Numbered from the stretch's first letter, positions 50,677 to 60,153 are shown. The stretch: 64,000 bases of DNA from Pedomonas sp051304405 (GCF_051304405.1 NZ_JBPPGG010000002.1:1-64000), one strand, 5' to 3'. Notes: generated by a model from the letters alone, not told the origin. Numbers and translations are program-made.

Positions 50677-50786
50677 GGGGGGATCTGTCATCCCCCTGCA
50701 CCCCCTTGTCGTTTCAAGGGCCGCGTCCTTCATAAGGGGCGCGGCCCTTTCCTGTTGGGGGCCAGGAGGGGCCGGGTCCCTCCTGC
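50677..50786. repeat. composite palindromic intergenic repeat, copy A (after purB)
   Basis: Three hairpins follow purB. The first is GGGGGA/TCCCCC (50678-50696). The core AAGGGCCGCG-TCCTTCATAAGGGG-CGCGGCCCTTT (50716-50750) forms about 15 pairs and ends in TTT, so it is also a terminator. Then AGGAGGG...TCCCTCCTGCA (50764-50786) follows. The core and C-rich linker recur after pheT and in the 60-kb element. Confidence 0.75.
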
Positions 50787-50891
50787 ACAACATGCGGACA
50801 CGTTCCCCTGCGGGTGGTGGGCTTGACGGTTGCGCGCAGGGCATGAATAGAGAGCCGGTCTATTTTACCGGCAAGGGAAGGCAGAACAGGC

Positions 50892-51680
50892 GTGTCAGAC
50901 CCCATCGTTTTGGTGCCGCAGGAGATCGTGGATTTCGCCGTGTCGCTGGCGGATGCCGCCCGGCCGGTGCTGCGCCGCTATTACCGGGCGCCGATCGATA
51001 TCGACATCAAGTCTGACGCCTCGCCGGTCACCATTGCCGACCGGGAGGCGGAGGCCGCCATGCGCGCCCTCATCAACCGTTACCGCCCGGACGACGGGAT
51101 CGTCGGCGAGGAGTACGGCAATGAGCGCGAGGATGCGGACTGGGTGTGGGTGCTGGACCCCATCGACGGCACCAAGTCGTTCATGACCGGCCGGCCCATC
51201 TTCGGCACCTTGATCGCGCTCCTGTATCAGGGCGTGCCGGTGGTGGGCATCATCGACCAGCCGATCACCGGCGACCGCTGGATTGGCGTCAAGGGCCAGA
51301 TCACCTGGTTCAACAACGCGCCCACCACCACGCGGCCGTGCGAAACCCTGGCCTCCGCCGTGCTTGCCACCACCGCGCCCGAGCTGCTGAACCCGGACGA
51401 GCTGGCGGTGTTCGAGACCTTCCGGCGGCAGGCGCGCGCCACCGTGTGGGGCGGGGACTGCTACAACTACGGGCTGCTGGCCTCGGGATTCATCGACATC
51501 GTGATCGAGTCCAACCTGAAGCTCTATGACTTCGCGGCGCTGGTGCCGGTGGTGGAGGGCGCGGGCGGCCTGATGCGCGACTGGCACGGCGCGCCGCTGA
51601 CCGCGAAGAGTGATGGCAAGGTCATCGCCTGCGGCGACCCCCGGCTGCTCGAGGCCCTCCTCGGCGACGTGTCCGGGTAG
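50892..51680 (+). CDS. hisN: histidinol-phosphatase, inositol monophosphatase family
   Basis: The start is GTG with AAGG about 12 bases upstream. The 262 residues have the IMPase metal-site motifs VTIADREAE, GEEYG and WVLDPIDGTKSF, and the C-terminal LKLYDFAALVPVVEGAGG. This sequence type (DGTKSFMTGRPIFGTLIALL) is the HisN histidinol-phosphatase form common in alphaproteobacteria and actinobacteria, which completes histidine synthesis. A generic inositol phosphatase activity cannot be excluded. Confidence 0.85.
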   Translation: MSDPIVLVPQEIVDFAVSLADAARPVLRRYYRAPIDIDIKSDASPVTIADREAEAAMRALINRYRPDDGIVGEEYGNEREDADWVWVLDPIDGTKSFMTGRPIFGTLIALLYQGVPVVGIIDQPITGDRWIGVKGQITWFNNAPTTTRPCETLASAVLATTAPELLNPDELAVFETFRRQARATVWGGDCYNYGLLASGFIDIVIESNLKLYDFAALVPVVEGAGGLMRDWHGAPLTAKSDGKVIACGDPRLLEALLGDVSG

Positions 51681-51727
51681 GGGCGGGCGGCCCGGCGCGC
51701 CCGCCGGCGGTTGGTGCGCCGTCGCGG

Positions 51728-52159
51728 ATGCACTACATTGGCATCATGCCCCGGAAGCTGACCCATGTGGCATTGCACGTCCGCGACCTTGAGGCGAGCC
51801 TTGCCTTCTATCGCGACTATTGCGGCCTGCATGTCGCCCATGAGCGGGCCACCGGCAAAGACGGGGCGCGGGTGGTGTGGATGGCGGCCCCGGGTCAGGA
51901 CCGGCGTTTCGTCATCGTGCTGCTGCCGGGCGGACACGGGCGCGAGCAGCCGCCGCAGGATTTCAGCCATATCGGCATCGCCGTCGACTCGCTGGCGGAG
52001 GTGGAGGCCATCGCCGCCCGGGCCGAGCGGGAGGGGCGGCTGGCCTGGCCGGTGAAATCCGAGCCCTGGCCGGTGGGGACCTATTGCGGTGTCTACGACC
52101 CAGACGGCGCGGTGGTGGAGTTCAGTTTCGGCCAGCCGCTGGGCGAGACAGCCGGTTAA
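51728..52159 (+). CDS. VOC-family (glyoxalase-like) protein
   Basis: The 143-residue protein (or 137 from ATG 51746, both without a clear ribosome site) has paired beta-alpha-beta-beta-beta units. It contains KLTHVALHVRDLEASLAFYR, then QDFSHIGIAVDSLAEVEAIA and YCGVYDPDGAVVEFSFG. The His residues in LTHVAL and FSHIGI and Glu in VVEFSF are in metal-binding positions. The substrate is unknown; glyoxalase or resistance roles are both possible. Confidence 0.82.
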   Translation: MHYIGIMPRKLTHVALHVRDLEASLAFYRDYCGLHVAHERATGKDGARVVWMAAPGQDRRFVIVLLPGGHGREQPPQDFSHIGIAVDSLAEVEAIAARAEREGRLAWPVKSEPWPVGTYCGVYDPDGAVVEFSFGQPLGETAG

Positions 52160-52431
52160 TACAGGGAGATGCCGCCGCATCCCCGGAACGCGCAGGGGGA
52201 CGGGCGGGCGGTATCCCCTCGGGCGGTATTGTCTTGCTAAAGCCGCATTTGGCAGGCATAGCCAAGGGGCCGGTCGCCAGGGCCGGATTGTTGATGTCTT
52301 TGTCCGCGCCCGGAACCGTTGGGCGCAGGCGCGATTACATTCTTCCTTCCTTCTGGCCGATCTTTTTGTGTCGCGTTGCAGCGCATTTGGGCCTTTGCCT
52401 CGTATTCGAGCTTCTCTTGAAAGGACGACTT

Positions 52432-52644
52432 ATGATTGTTGGCACCGTTAAGTGGTATAATGGAACCAAAGGATACGGCTTCATTCAGCCGGAAGAGGGC
52501 GGAAACGACGTGTTCGTGCACGCCACCGCGGTAGAGCGGGCCGGTATGCGGAGCCTGGTGGAAGGGCAGCGGCTGTCCTTCGAGGTGCAGACGGACCCGC
52601 GCTCGCGCAAGTCGTCCGCTGTCAACCTTCAGGCGGCTGATTAA
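52432..52644 (+). CDS. cold-shock protein, CspA family
   Basis: GAAAGGA lies 7 bases before ATG 52432; the 70-residue product is a normal single cold-shock domain. It begins IVGTVKWYNGTKGYGFIQPE with RNP1 (KGYGFI) and RNP2 (DVFVHAT). It binds single-stranded RNA or DNA. The long leader from about 52230 carries a polypyrimidine stretch and may be the temperature-sensing 5' UTR typical of csp genes. A hairpin with CTCCCC/GGGGAG arms follows. Confidence 0.93.
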   Translation: MIVGTVKWYNGTKGYGFIQPEEGGNDVFVHATAVERAGMRSLVEGQRLSFEVQTDPRSRKSSAVNLQAAD

Positions 52645-53010
52645 GCAAGACCGCTGACATTTGCTCCCCGGCCGGCGCGCCCGGCAGGGGAGAGGCTCAG
52701 GGACCGGGAGGCTCCCGGCCGTTGATGTGCCCGGCCAGACCATTCGGGGGCCGGGGAGCATCCGGCCTTGCGCCCAAGCGGACGGGTTCGGGCGCAAGAC
52801 CCGGCCTCGCGCACCCGAACCAGCCCCCCGAGCCTGCCGTAGCGCTTTCGGGCGGCCCTTGCAGCGGCCGCACCCTGGAGATCGCGGCACCCCATCGTTC
52901 GGAGACGTGGCCCCGCCCTCGGGGCAGGCCGCGTCTCCGGGCGCCGCCGTGCGTTTCTCGGCGGCGAATTTTCGGCCGTGAGGCGTTTGTAGTGAAAGGA
53001 GAGTCCGGCC
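52645..53010. other. GC-rich structured intergenic region upstream of infA
   Basis: This 366-base gap has no gene, but several inverted repeats: CTCCCC...GGGGAG just after the csp gene, CCGGGAGGCTCCCGG, CTTGCGCCC...GGGCGCAAG (about 52767-52799) and further GC-rich dyads. It could hold a terminator and a long structured infA leader or a small RNA. No known RNA family was recognised. Confidence 0.4.
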
Positions 53011-53289
53011 ATGGCCAAGGAAGAAATGATCCCCTTCGAGGGTGTCGTGCTGGAGGTTCTGCCCGACGCGCGGTTTCGCGTGCAGCTTGAATCCGGCCAC
53101 ATCATCATCGCCTATACCGCGGGCAAGATGAAGAAGAACCGGATCAAGACCCTCGCCGGCGACCGGGTGACCGTGGAAATGTCGCCCTACGACCTGGAGA
53201 AGGGACGTCTGATCTACCGGCACAAGGATGCCGGGGGTGCGCCCATGGGGCCGCGTCCGCCGGCGCGCGGCGGCCAGCGCCGCCGCTGA
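53011..53289 (+). CDS. infA: translation initiation factor IF-1
   Basis: AAAGGAGAG precedes ATG 53011. The 92 residues are a single OB fold: AKEEMIPFEGVVLEVLPDAR, FRVQLESGHIIIAYTAGKMK, KNRIKTLAGDRVTVEMSPYD. The C-terminal ~20 residues (GAPMGPRPPARGGQRRR) are a basic extension beyond the usual ~72 residues. It binds the ribosomal A site during initiation. It is followed by a cupin gene in its own short unit. Confidence 0.96.
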   Translation: MAKEEMIPFEGVVLEVLPDARFRVQLESGHIIIAYTAGKMKKNRIKTLAGDRVTVEMSPYDLEKGRLIYRHKDAGGAPMGPRPPARGGQRRR

Positions 53290-53438
53290 CGAAGGCGTGC
53301 GGCCGTCGCCGGCCCATGCCGGCGGTGCCTGCGGCGCGCCAGGAAAGCAGCAGGGCGGGGATGGTTGCGTGCCAGCCGCTTCTCTGCTTTCCTTGCGTTC
53401 CGGGGGCCTTGCGCTCCAGGGTGGCGTGGAGAGAGGAC

Positions 53439-53786
53439 ATGGCGGACGCCGACAACCGGCCTGGCCGGTGGCATGTGGGGCTGGCGGAGCTGCGGGAGCA
53501 GCTCAGGGGCGCGCCTCAGCCGTTCGTGACCGCCCTTGCCCACGGCACCATGAGCGTGGAGCTGTTCGCCCCGCGCGGCGCCGATACCCAGCAGCCCCAC
53601 GCGCAGGACGAGCTGTACATCATCCGGGAGGGATCCGGCTGGTTTCTCCACGAGGGCGAGCGCGTTCCCGTCAAGGCGGGGGACGTGCTGTTCGTGCGGG
53701 CCGGGACGGAGCACCGTTTCGTTGACTTCACGCCCGATTTCGAGACCTGGGTGATCTTCTGGGGCCCGGAGGGCGGTGAAGCCTGA
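53439..53786 (+). CDS. cupin-domain protein (115 aa)
   Basis: GAGAGGA is right before ATG 53439. The protein has a single beta barrel: QPHAQDELYIIREGSGWFLH is the first cupin motif with metal-binding His/Glu, and KAGDVLFVRAGTEHRFVDF is the second with His. The enzyme or binding role is unknown. It lies between infA and rpmI but is unlikely to be linked to translation. Confidence 0.85.
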   Translation: MADADNRPGRWHVGLAELREQLRGAPQPFVTALAHGTMSVELFAPRGADTQQPHAQDELYIIREGSGWFLHEGERVPVKAGDVLFVRAGTEHRFVDFTPDFETWVIFWGPEGGEA

Positions 53787-53953
53787 GGCTGGCCCGGAGC
53801 GGGCCCGCCAGGGCGCGAAAGTCGTTGCCTTTCGGCGGCGCGCCTTGTATACGCGCAACCTTCGAGTGGGATCGCCCGGCTCATATGGGCTGCCGTGGCG
53901 ATCCGTAATGCGAACCGGAGCGGTCCTCGTGGCCGCATAAGGAGGTAGGCAAA

Positions 53954-54157
53954 ATGCCCAAGCTGAAGACTAAGAGCGGCGTCAAGAAGCGCTTCAAGAT
54001 GACCGCTTCCGGCAAGATCAAGCACGGCCAGGTCGGCAAGCGCCACGGCATGATCAAGCGCACGCCCAAGCAGATCCGTCAGAATCGCGGCACCGCGATC
54101 ATTTCGGACGCGAACGCGCGCACGATCAAGAAGTGGGCGCCCTACGGGCTCGCATAA
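53954..54157 (+). CDS. rpmI: 50S ribosomal protein L35
   Basis: AAGGAGGT lies upstream. The 67 residues begin PKLKTKSGVKKRFKMTASGK and end in KWAPYGLA, the L35 pattern, highly basic. L35 is one of the last proteins to join the large subunit. It is 21 bases ahead of rplT in the usual rpmI-rplT operon. In many bacteria infC precedes it; here it does not, so infC is elsewhere. Confidence 0.97.
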   Translation: MPKLKTKSGVKKRFKMTASGKIKHGQVGKRHGMIKRTPKQIRQNRGTAIISDANARTIKKWAPYGLA

Positions 54158-54178
54158 GGCCAGCGAAGGAGATCTGAC

Positions 54179-54535
54179 ATGGCACGTGTTAAGAGGGGCG
54201 TTACCGCCCGCGCTCGCCACAAGCGGGTTCTGGAACAGGCGAAGGGCTACTACGGCCGTCGCAAGAATACCATCAAGGTCGCTCGTCAGGCCGTCGAAAA
54301 GGCCGGCCAGTACGCCTACCGCGACCGCAAGGCCAAGAAGCGCAACTTCCGCGCCCTGTGGATCCAGCGCATCAACGCTGGCTGCCGCGAGCTCGGCTTC
54401 ACCTATGGTCAGTTCATCAACGGTCTGAACAAGGCCGGGATCGAGCTGGACCGCAAGGTTCTGGCCGACATCGCCGTCCGCGAGCCGGAGAGCTTCAAGG
54501 CTCTGGTCCAGAAGGCCCAGGCCGCTCTGGCCTAA
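54179..54535 (+). CDS. rplT: 50S ribosomal protein L20
   Basis: AAGGAG lies 7 bases upstream. The 118 residues contain ARHKRVLEQAKGYYGRRKNT, FRALWIQRINAGCRELGFTY and QFINGLNKAGIELDRKVLAD, typical of L20 throughout its length. It binds 23S rRNA early in assembly and often represses its own operon. A terminator follows, separating it from pheST. Confidence 0.97.
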   Translation: MARVKRGVTARARHKRVLEQAKGYYGRRKNTIKVARQAVEKAGQYAYRDRKAKKRNFRALWIQRINAGCRELGFTYGQFINGLNKAGIELDRKVLADIAVREPESFKALVQKAQAALA

Positions 54536-54561
54536 GTCTTCCGGGTTTGCCGGATTTGCCG

Positions 54562-54586
54562 AAGGGGTCCCGCAAGGGGCCCCTTT
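54562..54586 (+). terminator. rho-independent terminator after rplT
   Basis: AAGGGGTCCC-GCAA-GGGGCCCCTT is a ten-pair hairpin with one T-G pair and a stable GCAA loop, followed by TT. Confidence 0.8.
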
Positions 54587-54776
54587 TGCATTTGGGGACG
54601 CTTCTGCCCCTCGGGCCGCCTGCGGCGGGCGTTTCCCCTGCCATCAGAAACATTCCATCCATTCCCGCGAATTCTGCGCCAGTATGTTTGCGCTCCGGCA
54701 GGGTTTTGCCTTATGGAGGGCGCGCGTCTCCGGACGGGTCTCCCGACGGGGTTGGATTTCATTCGGCAGGACTTCA

Positions 54777-55895
54777 ATGACCGATATTGCAGCATTGGAA
54801 GCGGAGCTGACGGCCGCCATTGGCGCGGCCTCCACGCTTCAGGAGATCGAGGACGTGCGGGTGAGGGCGCTCGGCAAGTCGGGCAGCGTCACCGCGCTTC
54901 TGAAAACGCTGGGCAAGCTCTCCCCCGAGGAGCGGCAGGAGAAGGGCCCGCTGTTCAACGGCCTGCGTGAGCGGGTGACGAACCTGTTGGCCGAGCGCAA
55001 GGCGGCGCTGGAGGAAGCGGCGCTGAACGCCCGCCTCGCCAGCGAGCGCAGCGACGTGACCCTGATGCCGCCGGCAAGCCCGAAGGGGTCGATCCACCCC
55101 ATCTCGCAGGTGATGGACGAGCTGACCGAGATCTTCGCCGACCTCGGCTTCTCCGTGGCGGAAGGCCCGGAGATCGAGACCGACTGGCACAACTTCACCG
55201 CGCTGAACATTCCGCCGGAGCATCCGGCCCGCGCCATGCACGACACCTTCTACTTCCCCGAGGACGCGAAGGGCGAGCGGCTGGTGCTGCGCACCCACAC
55301 CTCGCCGGTGCAGGTGCGGACCATGGTGGACGTGGCGGAGGCGCTGAAGTCCGGCAAGCTGAAGGCCGATGGCGAGGGTGACATCATCCGCATCATCGCG
55401 CCGGGCCGGGTGTACCGCTCCGATTCCGATGCCACCCACACCCCCATGTTCCATCAGGTGGAGGGGCTGGTCATCGGCAAGGGCATCCACATGGGCCACC
55501 TGAAGTGGACGCTAGAGACCTTCGTGAAGGCCTTCTTCGAGGTGGATGCCATCACCATGCGGCTGCGTCCCAGCTACTTCCCGTTCACCGAGCCTTCGGC
55601 CGAGGTGGACGTGCAGTGCCAGTGGGGCAATGGCGAGCTGAAGGTGGGCGAGGGCAGCGACTGGCTGGAAATCCTCGGCTGCGGTATGGTCAACAACCGG
55701 GTGCTGGAATACTGCGGGCTCGACCCCAACGAGTGGCAGGGCTTCGCCTTCGGCTGCGGCATCGACCGCCTCGCCATGCTCAAGTACGGCATGACCGACC
55801 TGCGCGCCTTCTTCGACGCGGATCTTCGCTGGCTCAGGCACTACGGTTTCAGTTTCCTTGATGTCCCGACGCTCTCGGGAGGAGTGGGCGCATGA
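54777..55895 (+). CDS. pheS: phenylalanine-tRNA ligase alpha subunit
   Basis: ATG 54777 (MTDIAALEAELTAAIG) is the usual start; a longer frame from 54684 is not used. The 372 residues have a helical N-terminal tRNA-binding arm (~1-100), then the class II core: motif 2 GRVYRSDSDATHTPMFHQVE and motif 3 GFAFGCGIDRLAMLKYG. It contributes the active site of the alpha2-beta2 enzyme that charges tRNA-Phe. The stop overlaps the pheT start (ATGA). Confidence 0.97.
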   Translation: MTDIAALEAELTAAIGAASTLQEIEDVRVRALGKSGSVTALLKTLGKLSPEERQEKGPLFNGLRERVTNLLAERKAALEEAALNARLASERSDVTLMPPASPKGSIHPISQVMDELTEIFADLGFSVAEGPEIETDWHNFTALNIPPEHPARAMHDTFYFPEDAKGERLVLRTHTSPVQVRTMVDVAEALKSGKLKADGEGDIIRIIAPGRVYRSDSDATHTPMFHQVEGLVIGKGIHMGHLKWTLETFVKAFFEVDAITMRLRPSYFPFTEPSAEVDVQCQWGNGELKVGEGSDWLEILGCGMVNNRVLEYCGLDPNEWQGFAFGCGIDRLAMLKYGMTDLRAFFDADLRWLRHYGFSFLDVPTLSGGVGA

Positions 55896-58270
55896 AATTC
55901 ACCCTTTCGTGGCTGAAAGATCACCTCGACACGACCGCTTCGCTCGAGGAGATCACCACCGCCCTCGTGCGGCTGGGGCTTGAGGTGGAAGGCGTCGAGA
56001 ACCCGGCGGACAAGCTGGCTCCGTTCCTCATCGCCCACATTCTGGAAGCAGAGAAGCACCCGAACGCGGACAAGCTGCGCGTGTGCAAGGTGGACATCGG
56101 CCAGGGCGAGCCGGTGCAGGTGGTCTGCGGCGCGCCCAACGCGCGCGCGGGCATGAAGGCCGTGTTCGGCCCGCCGGGCGCCTACGTGCCGGGGCTGGAC
56201 GTGACGCTCAAGATCTCCGCCATTCGCGGCGTGGAGAGCCGGGGCATGATGTGCTCGGGCCGCGAGCTGGAGCTGTCGGAGGACAGCGACGGCATCCTCG
56301 ACCTACCCGCCGATGCGCCGGTCGGCACGTCCTACGTCGAGTGGCTGGGCCTCAACGACCCGGTGATCGAGATCGCCATCACCCCGAACCGGCAGGACTG
56401 CCTGGGCGTCGCCGGCATCGCCCGGGATCTGGCCGCCGCGGGCCTCGGCACGCTCAAGACCCCGGCGGTCACGCCGGTGGCGGGCGCGTTCGAGAACCCG
56501 GTGCCCATCCGCATCGAGGACAGCGACGGCTGCCCCGTGTTCCTCGGCCGCCTCGTGCGCGGCGTGAAGAACGGGCCGTCGCCGGAATGGCTGGCCCGCC
56601 GCCTCAAGGCCATCGGCCTGCGCCCCATCTCGGCGCTCGTCGACATCACCCAGTATGTCATGATCGACCGGGGCCGGCCGCTCCATGTCTATGACCTCGC
56701 CAAACTGACCGGGGGGCTGACCGCCCGCCGGGGCAAGCCGGGCGAGGAGTTGCTGGCGCTCAACGGCAAGACCTACGCGCTCGACGAGACCATGGTCGTC
56801 ATCGCCGACGACGCCCGCGCGCTGGGCCTTGGCGGCATCATGGGCGGCGAGGAGTCCGGCTGCACCGAGACGACCACCGACGTGGTCATCGAGTGCGCGG
56901 CGTTCGATCCGGTGCGCATCGGCGTGACGGGCCGCAAGCTGGGCCTCACCTCCGATGCCCGCGCCCGCTTCGAGCGCGGCATCGACCCGGCCTTCATCGA
57001 GCCCGGCATGGAGCTGGCCACCCGCATGGTGCTGGACCTGTGCGGCGGCGAGGCCTCCACCGTGACGAAGGCGGGCGCCGTGCCCGCGTTCGACAGGTCG
57101 GTGGTATACAACCCGGCCCGCGCCGGGACGCTGGGTGGCGTTGCGGTGCCCGAGGCCGAGCAGGAAGCGGCGCTTACCCGCCTCGGCTTCACCATCGAGA
57201 GCAAGGCGGCCGGCGCCTGGATCATCCGCGTGCCCTCGTGGCGCAAGGATGTGGATGGCGCGGCCGACATCGTGGAGGAAGTGCTGCGGCTGGTGGGATA
57301 CGACCGGATCCCCTCGACGCCGCTGCCGCGCGCCGAAGGCGTCGCCCGCCCGACCGCCACTTTCGCCCAGCTGCGGCAGCGCCGCGCCCGCCGCGCCGCT
57401 GCTGCCCGCGGCTTCCACGAGGCGGTGACGTGGAGCTTCATTGCGCCCGCCGAGGCCGAACCCTTCGGCGGCGGCGCGTTCACGCTGGACAACCCCATCT
57501 CGGCGGACATGGCCGTGATGCGCCCGAGCCTGCTGCCGGGCCTCATCCGCGCCGCTGCCCGCAACCGGGACCGGGGCGCGGCCTCCGTCCGCCTGTTCGA
57601 GGTGGGCAAGCGCTACCTGACGGAAGGCGAAAAGCCGACCCTCGCGCTGGTGGCGGCGGGCGAGAAGCAGTCCCGCCACTGGCAGGCGAAGGCCGCCGCA
57701 TTCGACGTGTTCGACGCCAAGGCCGAGGCGCTGGCCGTGCTGGAAGCCGCGGGCGCGCCCGTCGAGCGGCTTCAGGTGACGGTGGATGCCCCGGCCTGGT
57801 TCCACCCGGGCCGCTCCGGCACGCTGCGGCTCGACCCGCGCAACCCGATCGCCCACTTCGGCGAGCTGCACCCGAAGGTCGCCAAGGCGCTCGACATCAA
57901 GGGCGCGGTGATCGCCGTCGAGATCTACCTCGACGCCATCCCGCAGCCGAAGCAGGTGAAGCGCGCCCGGCCGAAGTACGCCCCGTCCGACCTCATGCCT
58001 GTCTCGCGCGACTTCGCCTTCGTGGTGAAGGCGGACGTGGAAGCGGGCAAGCTGGTGCAGGCGGTCAAGGGCGCGGACAAGCAGGCCATCACCGCCGTCG
58101 AGGTGTTCGACGTGTTCCAGGGCCCGGGTGTCGAGGAGGACCACAAGTCCATCGCGCTCGCCGTGACCCTGCAGCCGGGCGCTGCCTCGTTCACCGATGC
58201 CGATCTGGAGGCGATCTCCGGCAAGATCATCGCCGCCGCCGGCAAGGTGGGCGCAACGCTGCGGGCGTGA
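55892..58270 (+). CDS. pheT: phenylalanine-tRNA ligase beta subunit
   Basis: The 792-residue beta subunit overlaps pheS by four bases. It has an N-terminal EMAP-type tRNA-binding domain (~40-150, HPNADKLRVCKVDIGQGEPV), B3/B4 editing domain around residues 210-390 (ISALVDITQYVMIDRGRPLH), B5, a catalytic-like core and a C-terminal ferredoxin-fold anticodon-binding domain (SDLMPVSRDFAFVVKADVEA). It edits mis-charged Tyr-tRNA and positions tRNA. Length is normal. Confidence 0.97.
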   Translation: MKFTLSWLKDHLDTTASLEEITTALVRLGLEVEGVENPADKLAPFLIAHILEAEKHPNADKLRVCKVDIGQGEPVQVVCGAPNARAGMKAVFGPPGAYVPGLDVTLKISAIRGVESRGMMCSGRELELSEDSDGILDLPADAPVGTSYVEWLGLNDPVIEIAITPNRQDCLGVAGIARDLAAAGLGTLKTPAVTPVAGAFENPVPIRIEDSDGCPVFLGRLVRGVKNGPSPEWLARRLKAIGLRPISALVDITQYVMIDRGRPLHVYDLAKLTGGLTARRGKPGEELLALNGKTYALDETMVVIADDARALGLGGIMGGEESGCTETTTDVVIECAAFDPVRIGVTGRKLGLTSDARARFERGIDPAFIEPGMELATRMVLDLCGGEASTVTKAGAVPAFDRSVVYNPARAGTLGGVAVPEAEQEAALTRLGFTIESKAAGAWIIRVPSWRKDVDGAADIVEEVLRLVGYDRIPSTPLPRAEGVARPTATFAQLRQRRARRAAAARGFHEAVTWSFIAPAEAEPFGGGAFTLDNPISADMAVMRPSLLPGLIRAAARNRDRGAASVRLFEVGKRYLTEGEKPTLALVAAGEKQSRHWQAKAAAFDVFDAKAEALAVLEAAGAPVERLQVTVDAPAWFHPGRSGTLRLDPRNPIAHFGELHPKVAKALDIKGAVIAVEIYLDAIPQPKQVKRARPKYAPSDLMPVSRDFAFVVKADVEAGKLVQAVKGADKQAITAVEVFDVFQGPGVEEDHKSIALAVTLQPGAASFTDADLEAISGKIIAAAGKVGATLRA

Positions 58271-58291
58271 TCTCCCCTTCGGGTTTGAGTT

Positions 58292-58370
58292 AAGGGGGGC
58301 TGTGCCCCCCTTGACAATCCCCCTGACGTCTCAAAGAGCCGTGTCCTTGCATAAAGGGCGCGGCTCTTTG
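58292..58370. repeat. composite palindromic intergenic repeat, copy B (after pheT)
   Basis: AAGGGGGGC/GCCCCCCTT (58292-58312) is a first hairpin. CAAAGAGCC...GGCTCTTTG (58332-58370) with internal TCCTTGCATAAAGGGCGC is the core. It has the same order as after purB: G/C hairpin, CCCCCT-rich linker, TTCAA/TCAA, core ending in CTTT. It should act as terminator of pheST. Confidence 0.7.
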
Positions 58371-58568
58371 GCGTTGAGTGGAGAGGGCCGGGCCTGTTCT
58401 GCCTGCTGGTGCCGTCTGGTCAGGCGCGAACGCCACAAGCAAAAGCGGGCGTGAGGCACTCCGGCCCCCACAGGAAAACCCAGCCGCTGCAGGCGGTTAC
58501 CAATATTCGACCACAAGGCGTGCTTTGGGGACTTTCCTACGGCCGATCATATCGCCTATGTTCGAGCT

Positions 58569-60116
58569 ATGTTCTATGAATCGATCCTTGCGGCGCTCTT
58601 CGGAGGCGCCCTCGTACTGGCAGCCGGTTGGCTGCTGTGGGTCCGTGGTCAGTCAGCCGCGAAGGCGGAGCTGGCGGCACTTCGCGGCGAGCTTGACGCC
58701 GCCCGCGCCGAGAAGGAGCGGCTGATCGGCGAGGCGGCGGAGGCCCGCACCCGCATGGCGGAGGCGCAGGCGCTTGAGCGGGCGGCGCGGGAGCGGGCGG
58801 ACGAGATCGCCTCCCGGATGGATGACGCCCGGGACGCGCTGGAGCACGAGCGGCAGGAGCGCATGGCGCTGCAAACCCGTCTGGCGGCCCTCGAAGCGCA
58901 GGCGCAGGAGCGCGAGCAGGCCATCGCCGCCCAGATCGCCCAACTGACGGAGGTGCGCGGGCAGCTCCAGAAGGATTTCGAGGCGCTGGCCTCGACGGCG
59001 CTGCGCCAGAACGAGGCGCAGTTCCTCCGCATGGCGGAGGAGACCATGAAGCGCTACCGCGAGGGCTCGTCGGCGGACCTCGCCAAGACCCGCGCCGAGC
59101 TGGAAGCGCTGCTCACCCCGGTCAAGGACACGCTCGCCCGCTACGAAAAGGGCATGACCGAGGTGGAGAAGGCCCGCGTCGAGGCCTACGGCAGCCTCAA
59201 GCAGCAGATCGAGTCCATGCTGAACGACCAGAGCCAGTTGCGGGCGGAGACGCAGAAGCTGGTGCACGCGCTCAAGTCCGGCCCCAAGGCACGGGGACGC
59301 TGGGGCGAGCAGCAGCTGCGCAACGTGCTGGAGATGGCGGGCCTGTCCGCCTACGTGGACTTCCAGACCGAAGTGCATGTGGATGCGGGCGAGGACGGCG
59401 CGCTGCGCCCGGACGCCATCATCAACCTGCCGGGCGGCCGCCAGCTGATCGTGGACGCCAAGACCTCGCTGGTGGCGTTCCTCGACGCCGCCGAGGCCAC
59501 CGACGAGACCGCGCGCCACGCCCACCTGCTGGCCCACGCCAAGGCGCTGAAAACCCATGCGGAGCAGCTGGGCCGCAAGGAATACTGGCGGCAATTCGGC
59601 AAGGCGGCGGATTTCGTGGTCATGTTCGTCCCCGGCGAGCATTTTGTCACCGCCGCGCTGGAGGTGGACCCGGAACTCTGGGACTTCGCCTTCGAGCGCC
59701 GCGTGCTGCTGGCCACCCCCACCAACCTCATCGCCATCGCCCGCACCGTCTGCCACGTGTGGCAACAGGAAAAGCTGGCCGAACAGGCCGAGCAGATCGG
59801 CCACATGGGCAAGGAACTGTACAACCGCCTGCGCACCATGGGCAGCCACGTGGCCGACCTCGGCAAGGCGGTGGATCAGGTGGTGAAGAAGTACAACGGC
59901 TTCGTCGGCAGCCTCGAGCGCAACGTGCTGCCCCAGGCCCGCAAGTTCGGCGAACTCCAGTTCGAAACCCAGGCCGAACCGCTGGCCGTGCTGGAGCCGT
60001 CCGAACAGGCCGTCCGCCACCCGGACCGGCGCGGCCGCGACCTCACCTTCGACGGCGGCGAGGCAATCACCGTCTCCCTGCCACCCGCCGAAGTGACAAC
60101 GGACGCCGAGGAGTAA
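58569..60116 (+). CDS. rmuC: DNA recombination protein RmuC homologue
   Basis: The 515-residue protein starts with one membrane segment (ILAALFGGALVLAAGWLLWV), then an Ala/Glu/Arg-rich coiled coil of about 150 residues, and then the RmuC nuclease-like domain: GPKARGRWGEQQLRNVLEMA, INLPGGRQLIVDAKTSLVAF and NLIAIARTVCHVWQQEKL. RmuC restrains inverted-repeat recombination; its PD-(D/E)XK-like domain is predicted. The C-terminal ~40 residues are unstructured. It is monocistronic and followed by the 60-kb repeat element. Confidence 0.93.
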   Translation: MFYESILAALFGGALVLAAGWLLWVRGQSAAKAELAALRGELDAARAEKERLIGEAAEARTRMAEAQALERAARERADEIASRMDDARDALEHERQERMALQTRLAALEAQAQEREQAIAAQIAQLTEVRGQLQKDFEALASTALRQNEAQFLRMAEETMKRYREGSSADLAKTRAELEALLTPVKDTLARYEKGMTEVEKARVEAYGSLKQQIESMLNDQSQLRAETQKLVHALKSGPKARGRWGEQQLRNVLEMAGLSAYVDFQTEVHVDAGEDGALRPDAIINLPGGRQLIVDAKTSLVAFLDAAEATDETARHAHLLAHAKALKTHAEQLGRKEYWRQFGKAADFVVMFVPGEHFVTAALEVDPELWDFAFERRVLLATPTNLIAIARTVCHVWQQEKLAEQAEQIGHMGKELYNRLRTMGSHVADLGKAVDQVVKKYNGFVGSLERNVLPQARKFGELQFETQAEPLAVLEPSEQAVRHPDRRGRDLTFDGGEAITVSLPPAEVTTDAEE

Positions 60117-60153
60117 TTCGGGGAGCTTTTCCGGGGTTTGTTGCGGGGTTTTA

